Source: Acanthacorydalis orientalis (taxonomy: Eukaryota > Arthropoda > Insecta > Megaloptera > Corydalidae). From it: DNA of 64,000 nucleotides. Shown piece after piece: positions 11,481 to 22,508 of this stretch. A program made the translations under genes and the position numbers. The DNA is taken from NCBI GenBank assembly GCA_034766995.1, contig CM068317.1:9500001-9564000 (forward strand), given 5' to 3'. Numbering within the stretch: the stretch's first letter is position 1; every line of letters begins with the position of its first letter. The notes under the pieces were generated by a model that saw only the letters and a program-made list of their open reading frames with translations, was not told the origin of the DNA and made no database searches.

Positions 11481-12650
11481 ATATCACTAGGGTGTACATT
11501 TTTCTGTATTTTAACGCTTTGAAAATGATTCAATAGTCATCTAAATCCATATAAAAACATTTAAAAGTGATCAATAAGTATTAATGGGACAATTATGATT
11601 GAAAAAATATTTATGGAGGTTTGAAGAGCGAGAGGAAATTCATTTGTAAAAATGAATCCAGTTACAATGCAAAAACGATTTTTAAGAAATCTGTTTAAAA
11701 ATAAATTCGTCGAATAAATGAAATCAAACTATCAAAAATAACTTGAATTAGAATAAACTATAGCATAACTTGATATTCATTTGCATTACAAGTGATGTTT
11801 ATCATCCAGCTAAAATATTTACAAAATTATACACTCAGAAAACAATATAAATACAAGGCTCTCTAATATAATGGAAACATTCATTTTATAATTATAAATT
11901 TTTAAAATTATTTAATGGTTCACTTAAATGTCACTATTAATATTTTTTTTAGTATTAGTTAAAAATATAAATATAATAAATGAAATGCTTTAATTTTTAA
12001 AATTTTAATTCATTTCATTTTAAATCGGTTTAATTTAAACAATTCTATTGATAGAAGCAGAAAATTATTTTATTCTGTCTCTTTTTATATTTTTATAGCT
12101 AAAAAGAATATATTGAATGGAAGAAATTTTCTAAATTTTAAATAAAATTAATTTTCGAACATCTAATTAAATAGTAATTTTTAATATTATTTATGTATGT
12201 ATAAGAAAATTATTTCGTTTTTTACACAGTCACATTCTAAAACCTTACAGGTAAAATATATTAATAGAACAGAAGCTTAAAAAAATATAAACATTTATAC
12301 TACAACGAAAATATTTATGAATACAAATAACCGAGAAAAAACCAAAACAATAAAAACGCGAAAACCTCACCGAAATCATATCCCTATTGACTCTCTCGAA
12401 CAATAAAATCGTTTCTTCGTATGTTAATTCAAGATAAAACAACGCACGTGTTTAAAAAAAATTAAATCGCCAGTGTAGGAAAAAAGGTACAGGAAATGAA
12501 AAACGCAAACATTGTTCTTTTTGTGTCGAACGAGTCTCGAATACCCATAAAACAAATCGCGTAATAACTTATTCCGGTCCTAACGAATCCAATAAAATAT
12601 CACACAATCGCCACCGTGGACAATTGAAATGCAAATTCGCGAAAAAATAT

Positions 12651-12875
12651 TCAATCAGATGAAGTGAATGAAAAACGGCGAAAGTACGTTAGTACACACA
12701 GCCGGCCGCCGCGCGGCCCACTTCAAATATCAACGCATAAATTCATACTGTCCTCGTGGATTTAACGGGTGCGAACGAAAAAACGACACGCCGACGACTC
12801 GCAATACAGTTCTGATACTGTGGCTAAATTCACTTTCACAAATTAATTCTTTTTTCATTCCATAAACCGCAAAAA
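12651..12875. other. GC-enriched island ending in an R1 fragment
   Basis: A CpG-rich core (GCCGGCCGCCGCGCGGCC near 12702-12719) is followed at about 12805-12870 by ACAGTTCTGATACTGTGGC and CTTTCACAAATTAATTC. That tail is a minus-strand piece of repeat R1. The 65-codon open frame across it has no recognisable features. Confidence 0.45.
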
Positions 12876-13375
12876 GGAAATTTCTAAGCAAAAATATTAG
12901 GTTGATGCCTGAAAATTAAAGATATAATATATGTTACCTCTTTTTTTAATTAGAAGATTCATCACGGAATTGTTTAATGACATTTTCTAATGCATTAAAC
13001 AAATCAGAATCTTTAATTAGCGAGCACTTGATTGTTTGCAGTGTTTAGCTGGTAACACTGACTCTTTGTAAAATAATGTTCCAAATTATTGACATCAGAA
13101 CCGTTTTGTATTTGTTCATTTTGTTCAATACAGATGACCCTTCCACTAAAGTTATTTTTTTTCAAATTTTAATTACAGATATTGGATAACGAGTTTTTTA
13201 TATGATTATAATCAATTTTTAAAACCAACATCGCATTTTCTTTCACCATGTGTCTCGTTGCAGATCATTTTTTAACAGTTAAACTACTTTCACATTTTCC
13301 AACTCTCTGCACAAAATTTTCCAGCGATAAGTTGATGCAAAAAAAAATAATTATTTGTTGCACAAACATAAAATA
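12876..13375. other. unclassified stretch with mariner-like left termini
   Basis: ATTAGGTTGATGCCTGAAAA (12898) and AAGTTGATGCAAAAAAAAAT (13330) both resemble the family B terminus that begins a full element at 13376. The DNA between them is not recognised. It may be one or more decayed insertions. Confidence 0.4.
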
Positions 13376-13456
13376 TTAGGTTAGTGCAAAAAGAATTGCG
13401 GTTTTTACATATCGAGTATAAAGACGCATATATCAGTTAAAATTTATATTTATTAA

Positions 13457-13816
13457 TCAAATTAAAGACCATTGGCCTGCACACATTTCTCCCAATGGGA
13501 AACAAGTTTGTTTATTCCTAGAAGATAGAATTTTAAGTCCTGTAATTAACGAATTCATCGAAAGTGCTTTGAGCTGGTGCTTGATCTTTGAAAACCTTCT
13601 TTCGTAGGAAATTACTGAAATGTTAAAAAAATGATAGTCTGTCGGAGACAAGTCCGGAGAATAATATGTGTGAGGTAAGGTTTCATAACTCAATTTATTT
13701 ATTTTTTTAAAGTTATTTGTAAGACGTGATTGGACGTTGATATGAAGAATAACTGGTCGTCTTCGATTGACTAATGCTGACCGTAATGTGAGGTAATGTT
13801 TCAAAACCCAGTTCAT
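13457..13816 (-). pseudogene. mariner transposase C-terminal half (broken)
   Basis: The frame contains the family's YSPDLSPTDYHFF motif with the third catalytic Asp intact. The motif that should be HDNARPH reads HINVQSR, so the second catalytic Asp has become Ile. The upstream part with the first Asp is deleted. This belongs to the element 13376-14368, and the N-terminal remnant lies at 13911-14153. Inactive. Confidence 0.85.
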
Positions 13817-13910
13817 TTAATTTTATCGCCGTATTGCTTGATGTTCATTTAGTTCATATGGCACCCATTTATGAAGCTTTAAATGTCGAACAACTGTTGA
13901 ATGATCAACA

Positions 13911-14153
13911 TTAAGTTCTTCTGCCAAAACTTGTTTTACGTGGATCCGCTTCAATAATGGTTCTTAACTCATTATTGTCTATAACTGAAGAACGTCCACG
14001 ATTCTCTTCATCAACAAGGCTTTCGTTTCCATTAAGAAATTTTTTAAACCAGTGTTGAGATGTTCGTTCACTAATTGACTCTTTGCCAAAAACACTTTTT
14101 ATATATCTAACAGTTTCTATTGCTTTACGTCCCAATTTAAACTTATGCAACAA
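13911..14153 (-). pseudogene. mariner transposase N-terminal helix-turn-helix (fragment)
   Basis: This covers the first half of the bipartite DNA-binding domain: MLHKFKLGRKAIETVRYIKS, then a QHWFKKF segment and a GNESLVDEENRGR segment, ending in the IIEADPRKT motif. The family continues into REVAEKLNVDHSTVVRHL, but this copy shifts frame soon after PRKT. The start Met is where family members usually have a few more residues. Fragment only. Confidence 0.85.
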
Positions 14154-14683
14154 AATCGAGCGAATTTATTTTTTTCCATGACTAGTTTAAGAGGTTATAT
14201 CCAACAATACTAGAGAATGAAAACAGAAAACATAATCTGAAATCAGTAGTACTAATTTCATTGTTTACATTGATGTATCACATAACTATAATAAAAGATG
14301 ACGATAACTATAAAAATCAGCACCAAACTTAAAATGATAAAAACCGGAATTATTTTGCACCAACCTAATATTTTAATAAATCATTATTTATCATTTATAA
14401 TTATCACTTATCCATATTTCGATAGCAACACTATTATTCTCTGATTGTCAAAATGCAGTAATTATTAATGATCTATTGAATTGTTCTAAACAAAAAAATG
14501 TAGTTTGTACAATGGGAAAAAGATACATTTGTGAAATCGTTATCAGTTATTCACACCAATTCCTCCATTTATATTAAAAGAGTAATCCCACAAGATATGT
14601 CGAGAAACGTTCCAAAAAATAGCGACGCAAAACTAAAAACTGAAATCGAGTAGCACAAGAATAATGTCTATAAAATTAAAATA

Positions 14684-14776
14684 CGAGGGTCGTTTGATAA
14701 GTTTGGTAAATTTCTATGATGTGGTACTACCATTCATTTAGTAACGTCACGGTTATCAAGTGTCACTTTTCAAACT
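14684..14776 (+). mobile_element. mariner family C, truncated left end
   Basis: ACGAGGGTCGTTTGATAAGT is the terminal repeat seen also at 40.39 kb and 56.67 kb. The following GTAACGTCACGGTTATCAAG and TGTCACTTTTCAAA match the 40.39 kb copy base for base apart from few changes. The element then stops abruptly at about 14776. Confidence 0.85.
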
Positions 14777-15030
14777 AGCACGATCGATTTATTCAATTGT
14801 TGATTATGAAGATATTTACATACATGTTGCATTAAAAAAAGTTTTTTCCAGTAATTTGAGACTCTGAAAATGATGTCGTTGCCATCGAAGTGCGTATGGG
14901 GACATTTAAAAATAATCAACACTAATTTATTCAATATTTTTAATTGAAAATTTTTATTTGTTTTATGGGATGAAAATGAATTCATTTGTAAAAGTGAATT
15001 TTATCAGTGTCCGAACTGTTTTTGTGATTG
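14777..15030 (+). repeat. dispersed repeat R1, longest copy
   Basis: Contains in order CTCTGAAAATGATGTCGTTG, GCCATCGAAGTGCG, a TTATTCAATATTTTTAATTG region, TTGTTTTATGGGATGAAAAT, ATTCATTTGTAAAAGTGAAT and ATCAGTGTCCGAACTG. The same blocks recur at 11.34, 12.8, 25.78, 27.04, 29.05, 34.85, 49.6 and 57.27 kb. No coding capacity; the open frame at 14770-14985 on the minus strand is just this repeat. Confidence 0.65.
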
Positions 15031-15084
15031 AACTTTACTTAACAATGAAATATTATAAAACTGTATTTTATAATTAATTGTTCA

Positions 15085-15230
15085 TATCATCATCATCATC
15101 TTCAGCCCCTGTCAATCCACTGCTGGATAAAGGCCTCTTCCATGATTTTCCATTTTGTTCGATTCAGTGCCTCTCTTTTCCACAGTTTTCCAATAAAGTT
15201 TTTAATATCCTTATCCCATCTGTTCATTGG
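15085..15230 (-). mobile_element. LINE 3' end (RTE-like), 5'-truncated
   Basis: On the minus strand an open frame ends ..KLWKREALNRTKWKIMEEAF, IQQWIDRG, stop. It resembles the C-terminal tail of widespread arthropod LINE reverse transcriptases (W..LAQDR..W...EAYVQQW). The stop runs straight into (ATG)n, the short simple-repeat 3' tail typical of RTE-type LINEs. The upstream DNA is missing, as after incomplete reverse transcription. This is the only retroelement trace I can support in the window. Clade assignment is from memory of the family pattern. Confidence 0.75.
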
Positions 15231-16085
15231 TCTCTTAATTGTTCATATATATATATATTTATATCCTTCTACATTCTGAATGATATAGACAAAATTTAAA
15301 GTATATTTTTCTTATATTGATTTTCTATTTAGGAAAAAGTGTACGAATTTATGTATGATATTATCAGACTATGTTTATTACGTTTACGATTCCACCATAA
15401 AGGTGTTTAATAAGCTTCTCAATAACAAATACTCACAATTAAAGTAACCAATCCTTTAATACAATTTATAACAGTAAATAATTTTATGAAAAAATGTTTA
15501 TTTCAATTTGTTACTGAAGACTTTTTGAGAAAGCAGATTACTAAAATGCAAGTATACAATTTATTTCAAACTTTTGAATCTCACTGAGAATCAAAAATCG
15601 TAAATTTTGCACATAGTTAAGTGATCACAATATAATTTCTAACTTTCTATAGCTCAAATGTAAAATTTAGAAGTAGATTTTTTTAAATTTAATGTAAATG
15701 AAATTCTTTTTGTGATATTTGTTTAATATTTTCGCAGTTATATTGTTTTTTAGTAACAATTGAAGATCAACTACAAAAATTTGTATGAGATGTAGAGTAC
15801 AAGGAATTGTTAATATGTAAATATGAAATGAACACATTTTCAAAGCTAGAAATTAAGAAAGTAACAAAAAAGAACTTCAAAACTGAACAATAATTTTTGA
15901 TCTTTTTAACATAAACTCTGAGTAAAAACTCAGTTGACTAAATAGAGTCATTGTTCTACATGTAAATTTATTATTATTATTTTCTACTCATTACTATTTT
16001 CGTTTTTCAAACTCAATTATAGTAATAGCATCAACTAGTTGACAAAAACAAACTATCTAAAAAATAAATTGATAATAATTCATCA

Positions 16086-16088
<3 letters not shown>
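15231..16088. other. AT-rich noncoding stretch
   Basis: Nothing recognised. Confidence 0.6.
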
Positions 16089-16137
<49 letters not shown>

Positions 16138-16168
16138 GACTATATATATATATATATATATATACATA
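16089..16168. repeat. (TA)n microsatellite abutting a Tigger-like element
   Basis: About 80 bp of TA with small interruptions, ending one CATA unit before the element terminus CAGGTAACCCCCG. Confidence 0.95.
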
Positions 16169-16828
16169 CAGGTAACCCCCGTCTAACATGACATTTTTAC
16201 AACACGATTTCTCCCTAACATAGTTTGAGAATTGAGTAAATTTGGTGGAAATGGCATCTGAGATAAACCAAATTAATTCAGAGAACGATAGCATAAATGG
16301 AAATGCTGAAGTTCAAAATTTTATTCCTGAAAACATACAGGAATGCACAAATTTAGCCGAACAATTGGAGTTGCAGATTACATCATTGAAAGAAGTGAAA
16401 AATTTAAGAGAGAACTTCACAAATGTTTAGCTCCATACAAAGAAATTTATAAAGATCCCTTAGATAAAAGCAAATGACAGAAAATAACAATTTTTTGCAA
16501 AAAATATAGGGTAGAAATCAAGATGCTGTAAAAGAAAAGTCAGAAAATGAGGATATTTTGCAAGAAAGAAAACGCCCTAGTCTAATGGTATTCAGCAGTG
16601 ATGAAGAAGAAAATATTACTTAATATTAATATGTAATAATTTTGATCAATTATTAATTGTTTTAATGAACATATTTCCCTTAGTCATAACAAGAAAATAG
16701 TATAGTTTTGGTTAGTTAAAAGTTTTGGAACATAATCCTGTTTTTTGTACTAATTCTTTGTTACACATAACACAAATTCTCTTAACACGGTATTTTTTAA
16801 GAACCTAATAAATGTGGTACACGAAAGT

Positions 16829-16834
<6 letters not shown>
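16169..16834 (+). mobile_element. Tigger/pogo-like non-autonomous element 1
   Basis: It starts CAGGTAACCCCCGTCTAACA and ends with a degraded complement (CGAAAGTTACCT). Subterminal CACGGTATTTTTTAAGAACC and TAGTTTGAGAATTG blocks are shared, in opposite orientation, with element 2 at 21046-21690. The interior is derived from the end of a transposase gene. An open frame at 16242-16430 encodes an acidic, Asn/Glu-rich segment with ECTNLAEQLELQITSL. A further piece near 16570-16620 ends in FSSDEEENIT and a stop, the kind of acidic tail that ends Tigger transposases. The DDE domain is absent. Confidence 0.7.

Positions 16835-16888
<54 letters not shown>
16832..16888. repeat. (CT)n(TA)n compound microsatellite
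   Basis: About 32 bp of CT followed by TA, starting where the Tigger-like element ends. Confidence 0.95.
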
Positions 16889-17028
16889 ATCATTTTTTAA
16901 AGAAAATATATTCTTTCATTTCTTTCTTTTTATAATATATAAATTATACAATTTAAACTCTATTTAAAATCTGAAATGTTTATTTTATTTATTTATTTTT
17001 ATTCACATTAATACACAAATGCACTTCC

Positions 17029-17031
<3 letters not shown>

Positions 17032-17081
<50 letters not shown>
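17032..17081. repeat. (TA)n microsatellite
   Basis: 50 bp of perfect TA. Confidence 0.97.
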
Positions 17082-17084
<3 letters not shown>

Positions 17085-17530
17085 TCGATGACACCCTGTA
17101 CAACGACGAATATATCGCAACGGAGCTATATGGCCAATAATACAGAATATCTGTCAGCTCCTATAGTAACTGCTGGTAGCTCTTTGGTTTTTAGCAAACC
17201 CCTAAATCTAGATTTGCATATTCATGAACGTACGCATCGAATATCTCATGTGGACAGAGATGCGTCGTTGCTGTCTCACCGTGTGTACAATAAGGACAAG
17301 ACGACAATAGCAATAGGATGTGTGTACGTATATGGGGTCGGTCGGTCTGTGGGTGGATGGTTGGTACGTTCGAGGCGGTGGATCAAAATGTCGCCGAATG
17401 AATTTCTAATCCACTGTCCACGTTTCAGTTTTGACTGTCTGATTTCGTTCGTGAGCTCGCTTTCCTTTTACCATACAAGGTTTCATTACGTTTCGTTTAA
17501 ATATCCTCAGATATTAACTTAATGAAATAT
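17082..17530. other. GC-enriched island
   Basis: Balanced-composition DNA directly after a TA array, with CpGs, a G/T-rich GTCGGTCGGTCTGTGGGTGG run at about 17337 and TAATCC at about 17409. An open frame spans it, but its first 25 codons are TA repeat and the rest resembles nothing I know. No gene called; candidate regulatory DNA or unrecognised exon. Confidence 0.35.
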
Positions 17531-17978
17531 TCAGATAGACATTTGTTATTATTAATTGGTATCGTATATTTAAATGTTTGGATTTGTTTCGGAATAAAAG
17601 AGTATTTAAATATCTTAAAATCACTGCCAGATATGATTAAATGTTAGTATTGCTAATTCGCGTTTAAGTTAGTGTACAAACTAATTAGTTTGTTGTATGG
17701 CTACTCTCTATAAATGATCACACTGTCATTCCAAATCATTTAAGTCCACAAAATATTTTATAATAATTATATCGGAAAAATTTTGTAATACAATAGATTG
17801 ACAATAATAAATATTTTCAAAAATTAATTATTACAAAAATTACAAAATATATATTTTTCAAAATGACTCGTCCTCAATATAGTATACTACTATGTACATG
17901 AGAGTATAATGTACTCTAACGTTCTTATTAATATTAGTAATTAAAGATATCAAAAAAAAGACAATTTAAATAAATATA
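17531..17978. other. AT-rich noncoding stretch
   Basis: Nothing recognised. Confidence 0.6.
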
Positions 17979-19211
17979 TTGTGTTAATGTAAAAGTTCGT
18001 ATACGATTTGAAATTGAAACTGAAGCGATTATTTTTCGCAGAAAACGATATTATTAATCAATTTTGTATTCACCATCGTTTTTTGTAATCATTTTCAATA
18101 ACTCAGGCATGTGCTAGATCCTTATCTGCACAATTTTTCGGGAAAAAATGCGGTGTGGAGGTTTTTGACAGCCTCCACGGTGTCATTTTTTCTATTTAAA
18201 CTAAGCGACTAGAATAAATGATAATCCTAAGGTGAAATGTCCGGAGAATACGGTGGATGCGATATGATTTCTCATTTCAAATGCTTCAGTTTTTGCAGAG
18301 TCAGTTTTGCTGTATGTAGTTGCGTTGTTATGGTGAAAAATGACCCTTTTGCAATTGACCAAAATCGAACGCTTTTCTTTAATTACTGCGTTCAGTTTAG
18401 TGAATTGTTGACAGTATGTCACCTTAGTAATTATTTCGACCCGTGCGACCAGTTCAAAATAGACAACACATTTGTAATCCCATTAAATACACAGCAACAA
18501 CTTCATCGGATGCAAGCCATTTTTGGCAACTGGTTCTGCCCCTTCATTCACTTGTTTCCACGTTAATCTGCATAGAAAGTTGTTGTGTAGGATCCATTTC
18601 TCAATAACAACTATCAACTAGTCCAAAAAAGACTCTCTGTTGGGACGTCCAAGCAGAGAAACTGCCGAAAAGACGCGATCAAACTAGTTTTTTTCAGACA
18701 ACGAGTGCGGCACCCACGCATCGTGCTTTAACATAAACCTCAACTTTTTAAAATGCCGAAATGCAACGTGGAGTACTTTGGCCACCTTTGCAGTCGAAAT
18801 TCTTGAGTAATGGTCAACTAGAGCCGGCCTTAGCCGTTCAGAGCGGAGTTGAAATTCTAGGTTAAAATCGCAGAGTCGAAATTTAATAAACGATTTCTTC
18901 ACAGCTGGAAATGATGATGCATGATACAAAAAAACCTACCGACTATTTTTCGTAGCCACGACAACGGTTACTCTTTTCTGAAACTTGTACAACATAACGT
19001 GACAAAAGTATATCTTTTCGTTGTCCATTTTCAAAAATTTTACTTATACACAAATCGAATGGTACAAATGTGTCTGATACTCAAATGACAGCAGTGATTA
19101 TCACCTTTTAAACGATTTACAACATAAATACATTTCAATCATGAGCGCCACCATGCGGTGTACTCTTTATACCATCTATTAATTTGTGTATAAACTTTTG
19201 CACTGATCCAA
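17979..19211 (-). mobile_element. mariner family F, full-length but decayed copy 1
   Basis: The right end reads CTTTTGCACTGATCCAA then TA. The left end reads TA, TTGTGTTAATGTAAAAGTTC. Both correspond to the family terminus TTGGATCAGTGCAAAAGTTC. Length is 1233 bp, as usual for mariner. A second copy in the same orientation is at 45063-46265. Confidence 0.92.
18060..19028 (-). pseudogene. mariner family F transposase (broken), copy 1
   Basis: The reading starts at an ATG (19028) giving MDNEKIYF, homologous to the MDNDKTHF start of copy 2. It runs through the helix-turn-helix region (SFPAVKKSFIKFRLCDFNLE, 18.8-18.9 kb) and ends with a GDY-like SPDIS..DYH segment near 18.25 kb. The first catalytic Asp is lost: TGDEKW reads VVIEKW. 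The second is also lost: HHDNA reads HHNNA in the open piece 18201-18422. A stop sits just before the third Asp. Inactive by several independent lesions. Confidence 0.85.
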
Positions 19212-19599
19212 TATTTTCATTTAAGAATATTATTAAATTTTTGTATTTTTCATACCGTTCTAAAGATAATAATCTTACTATTGCATTTTCTAAAATTTCA
19301 ATTTGGAAACATTCTGATAAATCTTACATACTTTGTTGTATCTCTTTTAATAATCATTAGTAAAATTATTTATTTAACTGCTACTGAAAGTAGATACTGT
19401 AATGTTATATTTAAGCTGTATGTTATCTGGGAGCTGCATATTTTATTTAAGATTGATGCTTAAAATTTAAAATTTTATGAAATGAATTACCAATTCAGAT
19501 TTTCCATTCAGCGAACTTGTTATTCCACTTAATTGAATGAAAGTATTCATTAGTGTTTATATGCACTTACTAATATGCAATGGTCATTTTCAGATTCGA
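19212..19599. other. AT-rich noncoding stretch
   Basis: Nothing recognised. Confidence 0.6.
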
Positions 19600-19990
19600 T
19601 TCAGTCGATTCAATTACACGTTCGTTCGACGCACGGGAACACATTCGTCTAAATCAATTACGAACTTTAAATAAAAACTTGTACAAACATACAGAAAGTA
19701 CGATAGCCAATTGAAAACAATCAGAACGCAACGCACGTCAACGTAATGAAATTATTTATCGCGTAGCACCGAAGTTGTTCGAGAAATTGATTTAAAATGA
19801 TAACGCCCTCGACGCCGGCCGTTTGTACACACACACACACAATGACGTGTCTATATACGTGTATGTACAGATATTTTCGAATCTCCACTTCTGACAAATA
19901 CGGTTACCTTCGCCGTCATCGTCGTCGTAGTCGTCGGTCGGTCGGTCCCGTTCAACATCATACATAGAGAGTTACCTACCTATCGTAACC
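19600..19990. other. GC-enriched island
   Basis: CpG-containing DNA with CGACGCACGGGAAC, CGCCCTCGACGCCGGCCG (19805-19822) and a CGTCATCGTCGTCGTAGTCG run at about 19914. No open frame of interest and no repeat similarity seen. Candidate regulatory DNA by composition only. Confidence 0.35.
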
Positions 19991-20200
19991 ACAAAGCGCT
20001 TTAAAAGTGACAAGTTTTTAACACAAAGTAACATTGTTAAACTATTTTCTTGTCCTGATGTTGGTGTTTGTTTCCTTTCGCTTTGATCAAGAATGCTTTG
20101 TGACATACACACACAATCATAACAATGCGCATACTTACAAATGAATGTGTACGCATAAGCATACATATTTTCCACAAACATGTATGTGAATGTTTCTATA

Positions 20201-20202
<2 letters not shown>

Positions 20203-20235
<33 letters not shown>

Positions 20236-20237
20236 AC

Positions 20238-20280
<43 letters not shown>

Positions 20281-20286
20281 TACATA
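20203..20286. repeat. (TA)n microsatellite
   Basis: TA tracts with GTATACA interruptions, about 84 bp. Confidence 0.95.
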
Positions 20287-20982
20287 CATGTATACAGGTA
20301 GAAATAAATATGTATTTAAAATAAAGCTTTATACAGTACTAGCGGAGACATCTATGGAGAGATACGTCAACTCGAACGATCGATATATAAAATGACTACA
20401 CAGTAAATATAAAAAAAATATTACTGTTTCAGTTCTTTTTTGTTGTTTAAAGTTATGTTAATATAATGAATACATTTATTTTCATTTAGATATATTTTTT
20501 TTAAATCTATGATATTGAAAATGATGGAAAAAAAACTATTTCGTTTTTTTCGAATTTAAAATTATAGCAGTCAGTGTTCAAATATTTCAAATATCAGATA
20601 TTTCAAGAATAACTGCGTTTTTCTGTATGTTTATAAGTTTTTGAATTTATATATAGGAAGTATGATTTCCGTGATTGTTAATAATGTTTTTAATATCCTT
20701 TTCGTGCAAGAGGCCAAATAAAAACTACACTATTGATCAGTTAAAAAGGTATGATGCTTCTTAATATTTTACACATTCGAATTTATTGCCAACGTCTCGC
20801 TATTTAGGTATTATTGGGTGTCTTTAAATCCAGAATGTATATTTTTGATAAGCATGTGACTGTGTTTCAAATATATAAATAATAGAATTGTATGAATATT
20901 TGAAAATTCATGTTTTTAAACAAAAAAATGTTTATTAAATCTTTTTACATTAAAGTCTCTTAACTACAAATCCTGGACGTAC

Positions 20983-20985
<3 letters not shown>
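20287..20985. other. AT-rich noncoding stretch
   Basis: Nothing recognised. Confidence 0.6.
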
Positions 20986-21038
<53 letters not shown>

Positions 21039-21045
21039 ACACACA
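20986..21045. repeat. (TA)n microsatellite abutting a Tigger-like element
   Basis: About 52 bp of TA and a short CA tract ending at the terminus CAGGTAACATCCG. Confidence 0.95.
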
Positions 21046-21690
21046 CAGGTAACATCCGTATAATACAATCATTAGGTTCCTAAAAAATACCGTGTTATGC
21101 GAATTCGTGTTATACGAAACAAGAAACTAGTACAAAAAACAGAGTTAGATTTCAAAAATTAACAGAACTATACTATTTTCTTTTATGACTAATAAAAATA
21201 TATTTATTAAAACAATCAATCATTGATCAGAAGTATTACATATTAATATTAGGTAATGTTTTATTTTTCATCACTGATAAACACCATTACACGAGGGCGT
21301 TTTCTTTCTGGCAAAATATCCACATCTTTTGAGCTTTCTTTTGCAGCATCTTGATTTCTGCACTCTACTTTTTGCAAAAAAACCTGTTGTTTTCTATTTT
21401 TTTCTTTTTTCTAAGAGATCTTTATAAGTTTACTTGTATAGACTTAAGCATATGTGAAGTTCTCTCTTAAATTATTCGCTTCTTTCAGTGGAACGATCTA
21501 CACTTAGAAAATAGAACACCAACTGTTCGGGTGAGTTTATACCTTCCTATATGCTTTTGAACTTTAGCGTTTCCACCTGAGCTATCGTCCTCTGAACTAA
21601 TTTGGTTTATCTTAGATTCTGTGACCACCAAATTTCCCCAATTCTCAAACCGTGTTATATGAATTCCGTGTTATACACGGGGTTAGCTAT
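21046..21690 (-). mobile_element. Tigger/pogo-like non-autonomous element 2
   Basis: Its left end (CAGGTAACATCCGTATAATA, then TTAGGTTCCTAAAAAATACC) is the complement of element 1's right end. Its right end (TTCTCAAACCGTG..CACGGGGTTAGC) is the complement of element 1's left end, so it is the same family in opposite orientation. On the minus strand near 21.6 kb the words KINQISSEDDSSGGNAKVQ parallel the open frame of element 1. The DDE domain is missing. TA arrays flank both sides. Confidence 0.75.
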
Positions 21691-21731
21691 GTATATATGT
21701 ATATATATAATATATATTTATATATATATGT

Positions 21732-21787
<56 letters not shown>

Positions 21788-21802
21788 ATATATATATATA
21801 TA
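21691..21802. repeat. (TA)n array joining two Tigger-like elements
   Basis: About 112 bp of TA with a few GTACAA/ACAA interruptions lies between the end of one element and the perfect terminus of the next. Confidence 0.95.
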
Positions 21803-22356
21803 CCCGTCCCTCAATTTACGCAAGACTTTTTTTCGTGGCGAATTATACTTCTATTTACGCTGCACTTTTTATACGCGGTATTGATTTATGCGATCTCATT
21901 TTACGCGGTCAGATAGATTTCATTTTATATAATTTTTCATTGTATTTATTATATATCAAATTAATGAAAACTTAGTAAGAGAAAAGATATAGAAATAAAT
22001 ATAGAAATATAGATATAGAAATCATCCGAAAAAATTAACATTAACAATAAAAAAGATGTCGAACTTACAAATATTTCAAGCGATGCAGATGATAAGTTTG
22101 TGCCAATTAAAAGGAAAAGGTTGAATGTTTTAAATTACAGTAGTGATAGTGAAACCAAATAAAATTTATCTACTTTTGTTTTCTAAAACATCATTATTTT
22201 TTTTTAATTTATGTGAAATAAATATGTGTTTCTACAATTTTACTAGCTTTTATTTCCAATATTTTTTCTATTGTACTGAAAGACTCAATTTACGCGATTT
22301 TCATTCGTGTAAAACGAATCCACGTGGAACGGATACTCCGCGTAAATTGAGGGACG

Positions 22357-22358
<2 letters not shown>
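21803..22358 (+). mobile_element. Tigger/pogo-like MITE with perfect terminal inverted repeats (element 3)
   Basis: Left terminus CCCGTCCCTCAATTTACGC and right terminus GCGTAAATTGAGGGACGGG are perfect complements, with TA on both sides inside a TA array. Subterminal ATTTACGC/TTTACGCGG words are repeated near both ends. Near 22060-22160 an in-frame stretch reads [17 protein letters not shown] then stop. That is a basic patch plus an acidic SSDSE tail like the end of a Tigger transposase, so this looks like an internal deletion product of an autonomous element. The terminus differs from that of elements 1 and 2, so this is a separate family. Confidence 0.85.
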
Positions 22359-22409
<51 letters not shown>

Positions 22410-22425
22410 ATATATATATATTTTA

Positions 22426-22502
<77 letters not shown>
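22359..22502. repeat. (TA)n compound microsatellite
   Basis: About 144 bp of TA with TGTGTG and TTTTATATATG interruptions, running on from the element 3 terminus. Confidence 0.95.

Positions 22503-22508
<6 letters not shown>

Larger units (their letters stand above)
11041..12650. other. AT-rich noncoding stretch
   Basis: No gene seen. It contains a TA array at 11213-11259, a copy of repeat R1 at 11335-11480, and a short R1-like fragment (TCATTTGTAAAAATGAATCC) at about 11641. The remainder is unique-looking AT-rich DNA. Confidence 0.55.
13376..14368 (-). mobile_element. mariner family B, internally deleted copy
   Basis: Both termini are present: TTAGGTTAGTGCAAAAAGAA on the left and TTTTGCACCAACCTAA on the right, flanked by TA on each side. 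At 993 bp it is about 270 bp shorter than the copy at 52.17 kb. A junction near 13815-13850 joins the region before the second catalytic Asp to the end of the DNA-binding half, deleting the part with the first Asp. Confidence 0.92.
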
